Origin: Sphingobacteriia bacterium
GTDB lineage: Bacteria > Bacteroidota > Bacteroidia > NS11-12g > UBA955
Direction: 5' to 3'
Length of the DNA stretch: 62,388 bases
Assembly (NCBI GenBank): GCA_021151535.1
Contig: JAGKXC010000003.1
Location: 1-62,388, forward strand
The position numbers and the translations under genes are program-made. The notes under the pieces are model-generated. The model was given only the letters and a program-made list of their open reading frames with translations, was not told where the DNA came from and did not search any database. Shown one piece after another: positions 18,801-26,922 of the stretch (its first letter is position 1; the number at the start of each line of letters is the position of its first letter).

Positions 18801-18905
18801 TCGAAAAATGTCTTAAATATTTGTCACTTAGGGGTCATGTCTTTGCACGGCAGACAACGATTCCTTAACTTGCGTAGTCTTTTTACTTGTTAAAAACGGA
18901 CTGCG

Positions 18906-21900
18906 ATGAATAGATTTATACCCAACTTACTTTTACCAAGGCGGTTAGCTTTTTTTGTGATGTTGCTACTTGTGGGCATCTTGCAATTAAATGCGGCTAA
19001 CTTGTATGTAGCCAAAACGGGAAATGATGCCAATGCTGGAACTTCGGCTGGATCGCCATTTCTTACGATTAAAAAAGCAGTTAATACTGCGGTTTCTGGT
19101 GATGTAATTTACATTGGCGATGGCGCATATGTGGATTCAATCCGTTTAACGAAATCATTAACTTTTGTGGTAGACTCAGTGCAACTGAGTGTTTTACATT
19201 TAAACACTGCTGGAGTGAAATTGACGGTTAATGGAACTGGAACCTACAAATCGTTCAATATCAAAGATTCTTTGGTTTTGAATAATGGAATTGTAGTGGT
19301 AAATTCTTCATTAAATGCATTTAGGGCTTTAAGTACGTGTAGTATAAAGGGGGGGAACAACAACAGTTTTGTGGATGGTAGATTATATGTAGGAAAAACC
19401 AATGGCGTGATGGATATTACTTATCCCATTGGTAAAGGTTCTACTTATCGCCCTGTGAGATTAACATTTACAAAATCCGATGGAACATTAACCTATTACT
19501 ATTTTGATTTTCAAACAGGCACAGCTAGCAGTCCTGGCGCATTGCCTGCAGGAATTAGGAATTATTCATCTGTAGATTATTATCAATCAGGAATCTTGCC
19601 TACTGGAGCGTTGAATAGTTCCAGTTTCCAAGTAACATTGAATTACGATTCAATTGTTAACTTAGATGATCGTGTTTATGATAAAGCCAATTTACGTGTA
19701 ATCGGTTATCCAACAGCAGGAAGCTGGGCAAGTTATGGTCCTACTACTGGCGGTTCCGCCAACAGAAAAGGCACTGTTGTAACAACGGCTGGTTCTGTTT
19801 CTAAATTAGGGGTTTTTACATTGGCTAACGCATATACCTTAACAACCACAGAAAGAAAATCAGGCACCAATACATTGGGCTCTGACTCGGTTTATGCAGC
19901 ATGGAAGATTAGCGCGGGTCGTTGCACCAATGACTCTATTCGCTTTCAGGATTTATCCCGTTCTGTAACTTCAACCATCCAATCTTATAACTGGAATTTT
20001 GGTGATCCAACTTCTTTGTCAAATACTTCTATATTGAGAAACCCAGCACATAAATTTACAAGTGCAGGTACATTCCGCGTTAGTTTGGTTGTGTTAAATG
20101 CAGGTGGTTATTTAGACTCTTGGGTTGAATTTATCACCGTAAACCAATCACCTATTATTGTAAGAACAATTCCTAAAATTTGTTTTGGTGAGGCAGCGGT
20201 ATTTTTAGATAATTCTATCGCTCCAACCATTTCAGATATAGCTTCTTGGTCTTGGGATATGGGCGATGGTCCTCCATCTACCAAATACACAACCAGAAAT
20301 GTAACCCATACTTATTTGCAAGCTGGCGTATTCAAAATTATGGAATACGTTACGGCTAAAAACGGTTGTGTTACAAAAGATACTTTTGATTTTGTGGTTC
20401 ACAATAAACCAGCAGTAGATTTTTCTGCATCTGATGTTTGTTTGGGTATGCAGAATGTATTCGTGGATAATTCTACTGTTGATGCTCCCGATAAAGTTAA
20501 GTCGCGCACCTGGTACATGGGCGATGGACAAACATTTGTTGGCATTACGGCCCTTCAGTATAAAACCATCACAAAGAAATATGCTGCTGCAGGTTTGTAT
20601 CAGGTGAAAGAAATTGTATATTCTGATTTTCAGGGCACAAAAGGTTATTGTAGAGATTCTTTAACAAAAACAGTGCGTGTATATCAACTTCCAACGGTTA
20701 AGTATGAGCAATCAAAAACTTGTTTTGAAGAGACCACCATTTTTACAGATAAATCGTATGTAGACCCTGCAGATTTTGCAAAGGCTTATTCATGGGCATT
20801 TGGCGATGCATCATTCGACACTACCATGTATGGCGCGTCTCATAAATACATGGCAGCGGGGGCATACAAGACAAGGTTAACCATAACTTCAAATGCAGGA
20901 TGCGTGAATTCCGATACATTAACTGTGTATGTTGATCCAAAGCCTAAGGCTGATTTTACGGCTAAAGCTGTTTGTTTCGGCGATTCAACTGTGTTAACGC
21001 ATATCCCTACCCCTGGAATTCCAGATACTAAAATCAAACAATATACTTGGAAGGTAGATACCATTTATAATTACTTTACCCCCGATGCGAAACATGGATT
21101 TGCCGCTCCCGGAACTTATCAAGTAAAATTGTATGTTGAAACCCAAAAGTTCTGTAGGGATTCAATGGAGCAAAAAGTGAAGTCTTACTATAAGCCTCAG
21201 ATTTACTTTGACTTAGATAAGACCATCACACCAAACGATTCTCAACAATGTTGGAAGTACAATAACTTCTATTTTAACAAAGTAGCAACAATTGATCCCA
21301 ATGATACTTTACTGAATACCATGTGGAGTTGGGGCGATGGACAAACAGAGATGCCGGCCAACAGTATCAACCACCATTTTGATAGTGTGAAAATTTACAC
21401 GGTGAAATTATATGGTATTAGTATTAATGGTTGTGCCGACAGTATTGAAAGAAAGTATGAGATTAAGCCTTCGCCGATTGCGAAATTCTATTATGTAGGG
21501 GATTGCGTTCCTGATTCGGTTGGATTTTTTGACACAGCTACCGTTTCTGTTCGCCCAATAGCTCAGAGAACTTGGGTAATTGAAGGTACAGAATACAAAA
21601 ACTTGAATCCTCCATTTAAGTATTATTATGCTACTGGTGGTGCTCAATCTGTTTCATACGTAGTTGTGAATGACACAGGTTGTGCTGATACCCAAATACA
21701 GAATTTCTCATTAACGCAAAAGCCTGTGTTGAATATTTTATTTAGTGGTTCAATGCCATTGTGCTTGGGTGATTCAATTGCAGTAAGCATTTCTGGTGCA
21801 GATACCATTACATGGTTGCATGATACCAGTCATCTAGCTAATCGTAATTTCTATGGAAAGGGTTGGTATAAGATTGCCGGTAAAACTGGCAATTGTACGG

Positions 21901-22433
21901 CAATTGATTCCATATTTGTACAAGCATTTCCTCCTTCAAAAATCAACGCATTTAATGATACCACCATCTATCGCGGCACCTATGCTAAGTTATGGACTGA
22001 TGGGGTAGCAAATTTCAAATGGACGCCAAAGGCGTTTGTATTGATAGATACTTTAAAGGTGGTTCAGGTTCGCCCGTTGGATACAACCATGTTCTATGTG
22101 TCTACGGTTGATACCAATGGTTGTGCATCAGTAGATTCGGTTAAAGTCAAAGTTATTGATCCTCCATTGGTGAGAATTCCGAATTTGATTACGCCCAATG
22201 GTGATGGAGAAAATGAATTCTGGGATTTAACAGAATTAAGACAGTACTGGATGTACGATATCACATTGAGCGATCGCCAAGGAAAACGCGTATTCTTCAC
22301 TTCGAATTATAAGAACGATTGGAGCGCATTAGACGCGGATGGAGGTGAAATGCCGGTGGGTGTTTACTTCTACTATATGAAACATCAAATAACAGGTGAA
22401 GAGTACAGAGGGTATATTCAAGTAATGAGATAA
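18906..22433 (+). CDS. Large multi-PKD surface protein with T9SS type B sorting domain
   Basis: A 1175-residue secreted protein. After the signal peptide (hydrophobic core FFVMLLLVGILQLNA) comes a beta-helix-like start (LYVAKTGNDANAGTSAGSPF, DUF1565-like), then several PKD domains from about residue 340 to 900, recognisable by NWNFGDPTS, WSWDMGDGPP, RTWYMGDGQT, YSWAFGDAS and MWSWGDGQT, each followed by an H-x-Y/F strand. The C-terminus (IPNLITPNGDGENEFWDL to YRGYIQVMR) is the CHU_C/type B sorting domain. The next gene, 5 bases downstream, encodes a PorP/SprF protein, the usual dedicated partner of type B cargo. It is probably an adhesin displayed on the cell surface. The 105 bases upstream contain no convincing promoter match. 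Confidence 0.87.
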   Translation: MNRFIPNLLLPRRLAFFVMLLLVGILQLNAANLYVAKTGNDANAGTSAGSPFLTIKKAVNTAVSGDVIYIGDGAYVDSIRLTKSLTFVVDSVQLSVLHLNTAGVKLTVNGTGTYKSFNIKDSLVLNNGIVVVNSSLNAFRALSTCSIKGGNNNSFVDGRLYVGKTNGVMDITYPIGKGSTYRPVRLTFTKSDGTLTYYYFDFQTGTASSPGALPAGIRNYSSVDYYQSGILPTGALNSSSFQVTLNYDSIVNLDDRVYDKANLRVIGYPTAGSWASYGPTTGGSANRKGTVVTTAGSVSKLGVFTLANAYTLTTTERKSGTNTLGSDSVYAAWKISAGRCTNDSIRFQDLSRSVTSTIQSYNWNFGDPTSLSNTSILRNPAHKFTSAGTFRVSLVVLNAGGYLDSWVEFITVNQSPIIVRTIPKICFGEAAVFLDNSIAPTISDIASWSWDMGDGPPSTKYTTRNVTHTYLQAGVFKIMEYVTAKNGCVTKDTFDFVVHNKPAVDFSASDVCLGMQNVFVDNSTVDAPDKVKSRTWYMGDGQTFVGITALQYKTITKKYAAAGLYQVKEIVYSDFQGTKGYCRDSLTKTVRVYQLPTVKYEQSKTCFEETTIFTDKSYVDPADFAKAYSWAFGDASFDTTMYGASHKYMAAGAYKTRLTITSNAGCVNSDTLTVYVDPKPKADFTAKAVCFGDSTVLTHIPTPGIPDTKIKQYTWKVDTIYNYFTPDAKHGFAAPGTYQVKLYVETQKFCRDSMEQKVKSYYKPQIYFDLDKTITPNDSQQCWKYNNFYFNKVATIDPNDTLLNTMWSWGDGQTEMPANSINHHFDSVKIYTVKLYGISINGCADSIERKYEIKPSPIAKFYYVGDCVPDSVGFFDTATVSVRPIAQRTWVIEGTEYKNLNPPFKYYYATGGAQSVSYVVVNDTGCADTQIQNFSLTQKPVLNILFSGSMPLCLGDSIAVSISGADTITWLHDTSHLANRNFYGKGWYKIAGKTGNCTAIDSIFVQAFPPSKINAFNDTTIYRGTYAKLWTDGVANFKWTPKAFVLIDTLKVVQVRPLDTTMFYVSTVDTNGCASVDSVKVKVIDPPLVRIPNLITPNGDGENEFWDLTELRQYWMYDITLSDRQGKRVFFTSNYKNDWSALDADGGEMPVGVYFYYMKHQITGEEYRGYIQVMR

Positions 22434-22438
22434 TCAAA

Positions 22439-23848
22439 ATGAGAAAAGTAGCAATTTTAGGATTGGCGATTTGTGCCGCTTTAACGGCCAATGCACAAAT
22501 GGGTGCCAAGTTTGAGCAATATTATATGGATTTTTCAATGGTGAATCCTGCTGCCATGAATGCCCATAAAGACGGTCATATTTCACTTTTAGGAAATAGA
22601 ATGTTTTCCGCTGTTCCTGGCGGACCTCAACAAACCGTATTAAATTTCAACATGCCTGTACCTAGTAAGAATACAGGTTATGGTTTGTTTTATATGCGAG
22701 AAAGGGTTGGGTTTAGCGAAATGCATAATGCCTACGCATCTTACGTTTATTCTGTGCCGTTGGGTGGAACTACCAATCTAAACATGGGTGTAAGCGTGGG
22801 CGCGTTGAGACAGAGTTTTGATCTTTCCAAGGCAATTTATATGTCGGGCAATGATGATATCATTAAAAGTTTGATGATTGCACCTCCGGTTACAAGAGCT
22901 GATTTGCGTGCTTCGGCATTTATAAATGGCGATAACTGGTTTGGGGGATTGGCTATTTCTCGATTGTCTAATCCAACTTTTGATTATACGTATTATCAAT
23001 ATACGGCAACTTATCAATTGCAATCTCAATCTACTTTATTGTTGGGAGCGAATTTGGACGTTGGAGGAGATTTGGTAATCAAGCCATCGGTTTTGGTTTC
23101 AGGATATAACTGGGATTATTACCGTGTGCAGTTTAATGCTTCTGCTTGGTATCAAGATAAATTATGGATTGGATTTAACGCCAATGATATTGGTCAAATC
23201 GGCGGTAATATTGGATTTAAGCCACAACCTGATGTGAGAATTTCGTATTCTTACGTTACGCCAACGGGTTCTCAGCGCGTTGCATTGGGCAATACGCATG
23301 AGTTTCATACATTTATTGGATTTTCTGCATTGGGTGGCGGTTCGCGTAATAGTGGTTCGGGTTCTGGCGATGATGGTTCTGACAATACCAATGGTGATGG
23401 ATCAGACAATGGTGAAGATGGAGAAGGTGGAGCTAATTTGAACAGAACTGGTGGGAAAGGCGGCAATGGTGGTGCAGGTGAAGATGGTGGTAATAATGGA
23501 GGAACATTTAACCCAGATCGTTCAACTGTTACCGTGTTTAGCATTGAAGATTTGAGGAAAGCTGGTTTAGGTAGAGATACATCATTATTGAAACTTCAAG
23601 ATGTACCTAAAGTTAAGCCAGGCCCTGGATTTTACTTAGTTGCAGGCTTGCATACTAGTGAAGCAAAAGCCAACAAACATGTCAAGGATTTGTATAAGAA
23701 AGGTGTTATTGCTTTCAAATTCTACGATCCAACGAATAAGAGTTTCTACGTGTATTTGAAAGATTTTGCTACTGAGAATGAAGCAAATAAAGGCATGTTC
23801 TATTATGAAGCATCCGTACCTTCTGTTTGGGTGCGTGAGATAAAATAA
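22439..23848 (+). CDS. PorP/SprF-family T9SS membrane protein with SPOR-like C-terminus
   Basis: A 469-residue PorP/SprF protein, an outer-membrane barrel that helps secrete or anchor type B T9SS cargo. Signal peptide ends NAQMGAKFEQYY; the family stretch MDFSMVNPAAMNAHKDGHISLL is at about 27-48. The barrel runs to about residue 295. A glycine/aspartate/asparagine-rich low-complexity linker (about 300-355) connects to a 75-residue SPOR-like module (FYLVAGLHTSEAKANKHVKDL, FYVYLKDFATENEANK). That extra module suggests contact with peptidoglycan, which is inferred. It is co-transcribed with the PKD gene 5 bases upstream and converges with DUF4159 after 12 bases. Confidence 0.88.
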   Translation: MRKVAILGLAICAALTANAQMGAKFEQYYMDFSMVNPAAMNAHKDGHISLLGNRMFSAVPGGPQQTVLNFNMPVPSKNTGYGLFYMRERVGFSEMHNAYASYVYSVPLGGTTNLNMGVSVGALRQSFDLSKAIYMSGNDDIIKSLMIAPPVTRADLRASAFINGDNWFGGLAISRLSNPTFDYTYYQYTATYQLQSQSTLLLGANLDVGGDLVIKPSVLVSGYNWDYYRVQFNASAWYQDKLWIGFNANDIGQIGGNIGFKPQPDVRISYSYVTPTGSQRVALGNTHEFHTFIGFSALGGGSRNSGSGSGDDGSDNTNGDGSDNGEDGEGGANLNRTGGKGGNGGAGEDGGNNGGTFNPDRSTVTVFSIEDLRKAGLGRDTSLLKLQDVPKVKPGPGFYLVAGLHTSEAKANKHVKDLYKKGVIAFKFYDPTNKSFYVYLKDFATENEANKGMFYYEASVPSVWVREIK

Positions 23849-23860
23849 GAAATTTAAGAG

Positions 23861-24571
23861 TTACTGAGATTCAAAGGCGTTGTGGATGAGGTTACACCCC
23901 ATTTCCAGCGCCTTTTCTCTTATATCCTTGGGGTCGTTATATACCTCAGGGTCTTCCCAACCATTTCCCAAATCGCATTCATAATCATAAAAGCAAATTA
24001 GTCTATTTTGCCAGAACAAACCATATCCAACAGGTGGTTTACCATTATGCTCATGTACTTTTGGGAGGCCGTTTTTAAATGAGTAAGGCTTGTTGTAAAT
24101 AGGATGGCTGAATGGAACTTGAGTAAATGAAAGTTCGGGAAATACTTTTTTCATTTCTCTACGGATATAGGGGTCTAACCCGTAATTGTCGCATATATGC
24201 ATAAAACCACCGCCTAACAAGTATGTGCGAAGGTTTTGAACTTCGTTATCTTGTAGGATAATATTTCCATGACCGGTTAAAAAGATAAATGGATATTGAA
24301 ATAAATCTTCAGAGCCCAAATTCACAACGGCTTCCGTAGGGTTAATTTGGGTGCCGATATGGGAATTTGCATATTGGATGAGGTTTTTGAGCGCGGTTTT
24401 GGAGCTATACCAATCGCCACCGCCTTGGTACTGGACTCTGGCAATTTTTACTGGTTTAGGAGCTACTGATGTTGCAATAACGAGTATGGAAAGAAGAACC
24501 ATCGCCCGAAAAAACAAGAAAGGAGAGGGAGGAAAGGAGGCGCGAGATTGAAATGAAAATAGCTGTTTCAT
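23861..24571 (-). CDS. DUF4159 domain-containing protein
   Basis: A 236-residue protein made mostly of one DUF4159 domain, which has a flavodoxin/glutaminase-amidotransferase-like fold. Visible family signatures are VQYQGGGDWYSS, FIFLTGHGNI, LRTYLLGGGFMHICDNYG, FPFSH-like PFSHPIYN, and FYDYECDLGNGWEDPEVYND. It has an N-terminal hydrophobic stretch (AMVLLSILVIATSVA), so it is exported or membrane-anchored. The start may be ATG 24571 or ATG 24502; the second gives a cleaner signal sequence. It follows uppP on the same strand after 106 bases. No biochemical role is established for the family. Confidence 0.85.
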   Translation of the reverse strand: MKQLFSFQSRASFPPSPFLFFRAMVLLSILVIATSVAPKPVKIARVQYQGGGDWYSSKTALKNLIQYANSHIGTQINPTEAVVNLGSEDLFQYPFIFLTGHGNIILQDNEVQNLRTYLLGGGFMHICDNYGLDPYIRREMKKVFPELSFTQVPFSHPIYNKPYSFKNGLPKVHEHNGKPPVGYGLFWQNRLICFYDYECDLGNGWEDPEVYNDPKDIREKALEMGCNLIHNAFESQ

Positions 24572-24677
24572 TACTGCGAATTTACGAATTGATAATTGGG
24601 ATTAGGGTAATTTCAAATGAAATATAACATACCCAAATGAGTTGGGATTTCCTTAAAAATACGATGTTTGGTTTTGA

Positions 24678-25451
24678 TTACTTGACGAAATACCACCAAG
24701 TTAGGAATATCAACCCGATGGCAATTCTGTAGTAACCAAACAATTTGAATCCGTATTTTGATATGTAATCAATGAAGAATTTTATGGCGATAATAGCTGT
24801 AAAGAAACTGATTACAGATCCCCATCCGATTTCAATGATTTGCTTTTGATCTAACTTGTCGATGTCTTTCAGCATCTTATAACCTGCGGCAGCCGTGAGC
24901 GTTGGCAATGCGAGCAGGAATGAGAATTCTGTAGCTGCTTTTCTACTCAATTTGGTGTAAAGTCCGCCGGCGATACTACTAGCGCTTCTGCTAATTCCTG
25001 GAAGTGCAATGGCTAGACATTGGAAAAATCCAATTTTAAAGGCATCTAGATATGAAAGGTCAGAAATTTCTCTATCGCCCTCTGGGAAAAGTTTATCGAT
25101 ATAAAGGATAACAACGCCAAATACGATAAGATTAATTCCGGCAATCCAAGGAGCAGATAGCATGGCATCTAGGATATCGTCTAACAGCAATCCGAAAATG
25201 GCTGCTGGGATAAATCCCACAAATAAGATGGGGTACAATTTGATTGAATCTTTGGAGAAGAATCTTTTCCAATACAAGAATAGTACGCTAAGAATGGCAC
25301 CGAATTGAATGGCGATAATGAATGTGTTATTATCGTTAGGATTCATGCCCAGCCATTCTTTGGTGAGCATGAGGTGCCCGGTTGAGCTTACGGGCAAATA
25401 TTCGGTAATACCCTCAACTACGCTGAGGATAATATTTTCTAGCCAGGTCAT
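24678..25451 (-). CDS. uppP: Undecaprenyl-diphosphatase UppP (BacA family)
   Basis: An integral membrane phosphatase of 257 residues that converts undecaprenyl diphosphate to the monophosphate, recycling the lipid carrier for peptidoglycan and O-antigen and giving bacitracin tolerance. Signature motifs are VEGITEYLPVSSTGHL at about residues 12-27 and LPGISRSASSIAGGL at about 150-164, with about eight membrane helices. Length is normal. It starts three bases after the DUF3098 stop and forms an operon with ftsX and DUF3098, an order conserved in Bacteroidota. Confidence 0.95.
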   Translation of the reverse strand: MTWLENIILSVVEGITEYLPVSSTGHLMLTKEWLGMNPNDNNTFIIAIQFGAILSVLFLYWKRFFSKDSIKLYPILFVGFIPAAIFGLLLDDILDAMLSAPWIAGINLIVFGVVILYIDKLFPEGDREISDLSYLDAFKIGFFQCLAIALPGISRSASSIAGGLYTKLSRKAATEFSFLLALPTLTAAAGYKMLKDIDKLDQKQIIEIGWGSVISFFTAIIAIKFFIDYISKYGFKLFGYYRIAIGLIFLTWWYFVK

Positions 25452-25454
25452 GAA

Positions 25455-25694
25455 TTATTTCTTCTTGTAGAAGATGGCGTAGATACCCAATATAAAACCG
25501 CTAATAACAACGATTGGAGCGATGGTAACTCTGCGTGCGTCGTAAATATCGCCTTCTGAACCTGTCATTAGGAAAAATCCGATAACCACAACTGCCAATG
25601 AGGCTGCGGTAAGGATATAGTTTTCTTTAGAGAAGATACTTGGTTGGCGATCTACAGTTTTGGTTTCTTTGGAGGGATTCTTTTTAGCGCTCAT
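25455..25694 (-). CDS. DUF3098 two-helix membrane protein
   Basis: A 79-residue membrane protein with two helices (YILTAASLAVVVIGFFLMTG and TIAPIVVISGFILGIYAIF) joined by a short loop (SEGDIYDARRV), matching DUF3098, which in Bacteroidota sits between ftsX and uppP. I start at the ATG 25694, two bases after the ftsX TGA; an in-frame TTG at 25700 would overlap ftsX. The constant position between a divisome permease and a carrier-lipid phosphatase suggests an envelope role, but none is established. Confidence 0.85.
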   Translation of the reverse strand: MSAKKNPSKETKTVDRQPSIFSKENYILTAASLAVVVIGFFLMTGSEGDIYDARRVTIAPIVVISGFILGIYAIFYKKK

Positions 25695-25696
25695 AA

Positions 25697-26554
25697 TCAA
25701 TATAAATTTTCGATTTTGGTATTAAGATAGCGGCGAGTACTTAACCAGCTGCCAATCATGGCCAAAAATACACCAAAAATAGAAACTGTACCACAAATTG
25801 TGATGAATTCTTCTATAGAAATATAAGTTGTAAAACTTCGAATGGCTTCTACTGGTAATCCATAAAATATGAAAGCCAAACTTCCAGACGATAAAGGTAT
25901 GGCGATGGCTGCATATTGCACAAAATTAAGCACATACGGACGAATGATGAAGCCAGGAGTTGCGCCAACTAGTTGCATTGATTTGATCAGGAAGCGATTT
26001 GCGAAAATCCCCATTCTGGTGGCACTTTGAATTAATACAATGGCAATTAGCAATAGGATTGCGGTTACACCAGCAGAAATCAATTGCAGTTTATGTACGT
26101 TGGTTGTCATGTTTTCAACCCAATTTCGTTGAAAAATAACTTGTTCAACTTGGGGCATTTTCTCCAACGACATGGCTTTTTTATCGATAAATGAGATATC
26201 GGCAAATTCGGATTTTGGATATACTTCGATGCTTAATGGCAGGGCAACATTTTCTGCGTAGGATAGAAATTCGGGGTCGTATTTTTCGGCCATTTCTTTT
26301 GAGCCTTCTTCAGCACTAATAAATTTGGTTTGTTTTACCCAATTTTCTCGTTGAAATTGCTTTTCAACGCGGAGTACTTCTGCTTTTGAAATGGAATCTT
26401 TAAAATAAATATCGATGGAGGAAGATTCCATTAAATGTTTGCTTAATCCATTAAATCCAACGAGTGAAATAGCCAATAAACCTAGCATAAACATCACGGA
26501 TGCAAGGGATAAAATGCTGGGCCAAGCACTGGGTTTCCGTCTTTTCTTTGCCAT
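25697..26554 (-). CDS. ftsX: Cell division ABC permease FtsX
   Basis: A 285-residue FtsX protein with one N-terminal membrane helix (about 15-40), a periplasmic domain (SSIDIYFKDSISKAEVLRVE onward) and three C-terminal helices (about 165-280). With the ATPase FtsE, which is not in the window, it controls septal peptidoglycan hydrolases. I start at ATG 26554 (MAKKRRK); an in-frame GTG at 26566 is also possible. On the minus strand upstream, TTG-N18-TCTCTTTG resembles a Bacteroidota promoter with one mismatch in the -7 box. First gene of ftsX-DUF3098-uppP. Confidence 0.9.
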   Translation of the reverse strand: MAKKRRKPSAWPSILSLASVMFMLGLLAISLVGFNGLSKHLMESSSIDIYFKDSISKAEVLRVEKQFQRENWVKQTKFISAEEGSKEMAEKYDPEFLSYAENVALPLSIEVYPKSEFADISFIDKKAMSLEKMPQVEQVIFQRNWVENMTTNVHKLQLISAGVTAILLLIAIVLIQSATRMGIFANRFLIKSMQLVGATPGFIIRPYVLNFVQYAAIAIPLSSGSLAFIFYGLPVEAIRSFTTYISIEEFITICGTVSIFGVFLAMIGSWLSTRRYLNTKIENLY

Positions 26555-26922
26555 AGTTTTAACCACTACGAAGGTGCAAAGAGATTTTGAGAAAAGTATA
26601 CAACGTTTGTTTGAGTTTTCCCGTCTTTTCGGTGATGACTATTTAAAGCAACACGGTGTTAAAATTAGTGGGTTGATTTTGTTTGATGGGAAGAGTATGT
26701 TAAAGTTTAACCTACGGAATAAAAAATGAAGATAAAATGATATTAGTGGGTATTGCTAAAAAACTGAGGTTTTTAGGGCGATTGGCGATGATGAATTTGA
26801 GTAAAAGTATGAAATTAAGTAAAAAGAGTAACAAAATTAAAGAAAATCGATATGTATAGAATCCATTTTGTTGTGTTAAAGGGTTGTTTTTACTACTTTT
26901 GAAGGTTAAACGGGTTAATTCC
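26555..26922. other. Gene-free divergent promoter region between ftsX and a T9SS gene
   Basis: About 370 AT-rich bases separate two divergent genes. Short open frames here have no protein-like composition or start context. The left end holds a promoter-like sequence for ftsX, and the right end holds a strong TTG-N20-TACTTTTG promoter for the plus-strand gene. The middle (about 26640-26860) shows nothing recognisable. Confidence 0.6.
26871..26901 (+). promoter_or_regulatory. Promoter TTG-N20-TACTTTTG
   Basis: TTG at 26871-26873 and TACTTTTG at 26894-26901 are 20 bases apart, an exact Bacteroidota-type promoter. The predicted start point gives a leader of about 15 bases before the ATG at 26923. 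Confidence 0.6.

Noticed and set aside
18841..18890. GACAACG ... CGTAGTC upstream of the PKD gene, possibly a third ECF promoter
   Set aside because: Spacing differs by one base and both elements deviate from the two matching promoters; too weak to claim.
23305..23544. Proline/serine-rich minus-strand frame at 23.4 kb
   Set aside because: It is the antisense of the Gly/Asp/Asn-rich linker of the PorP/SprF protein.
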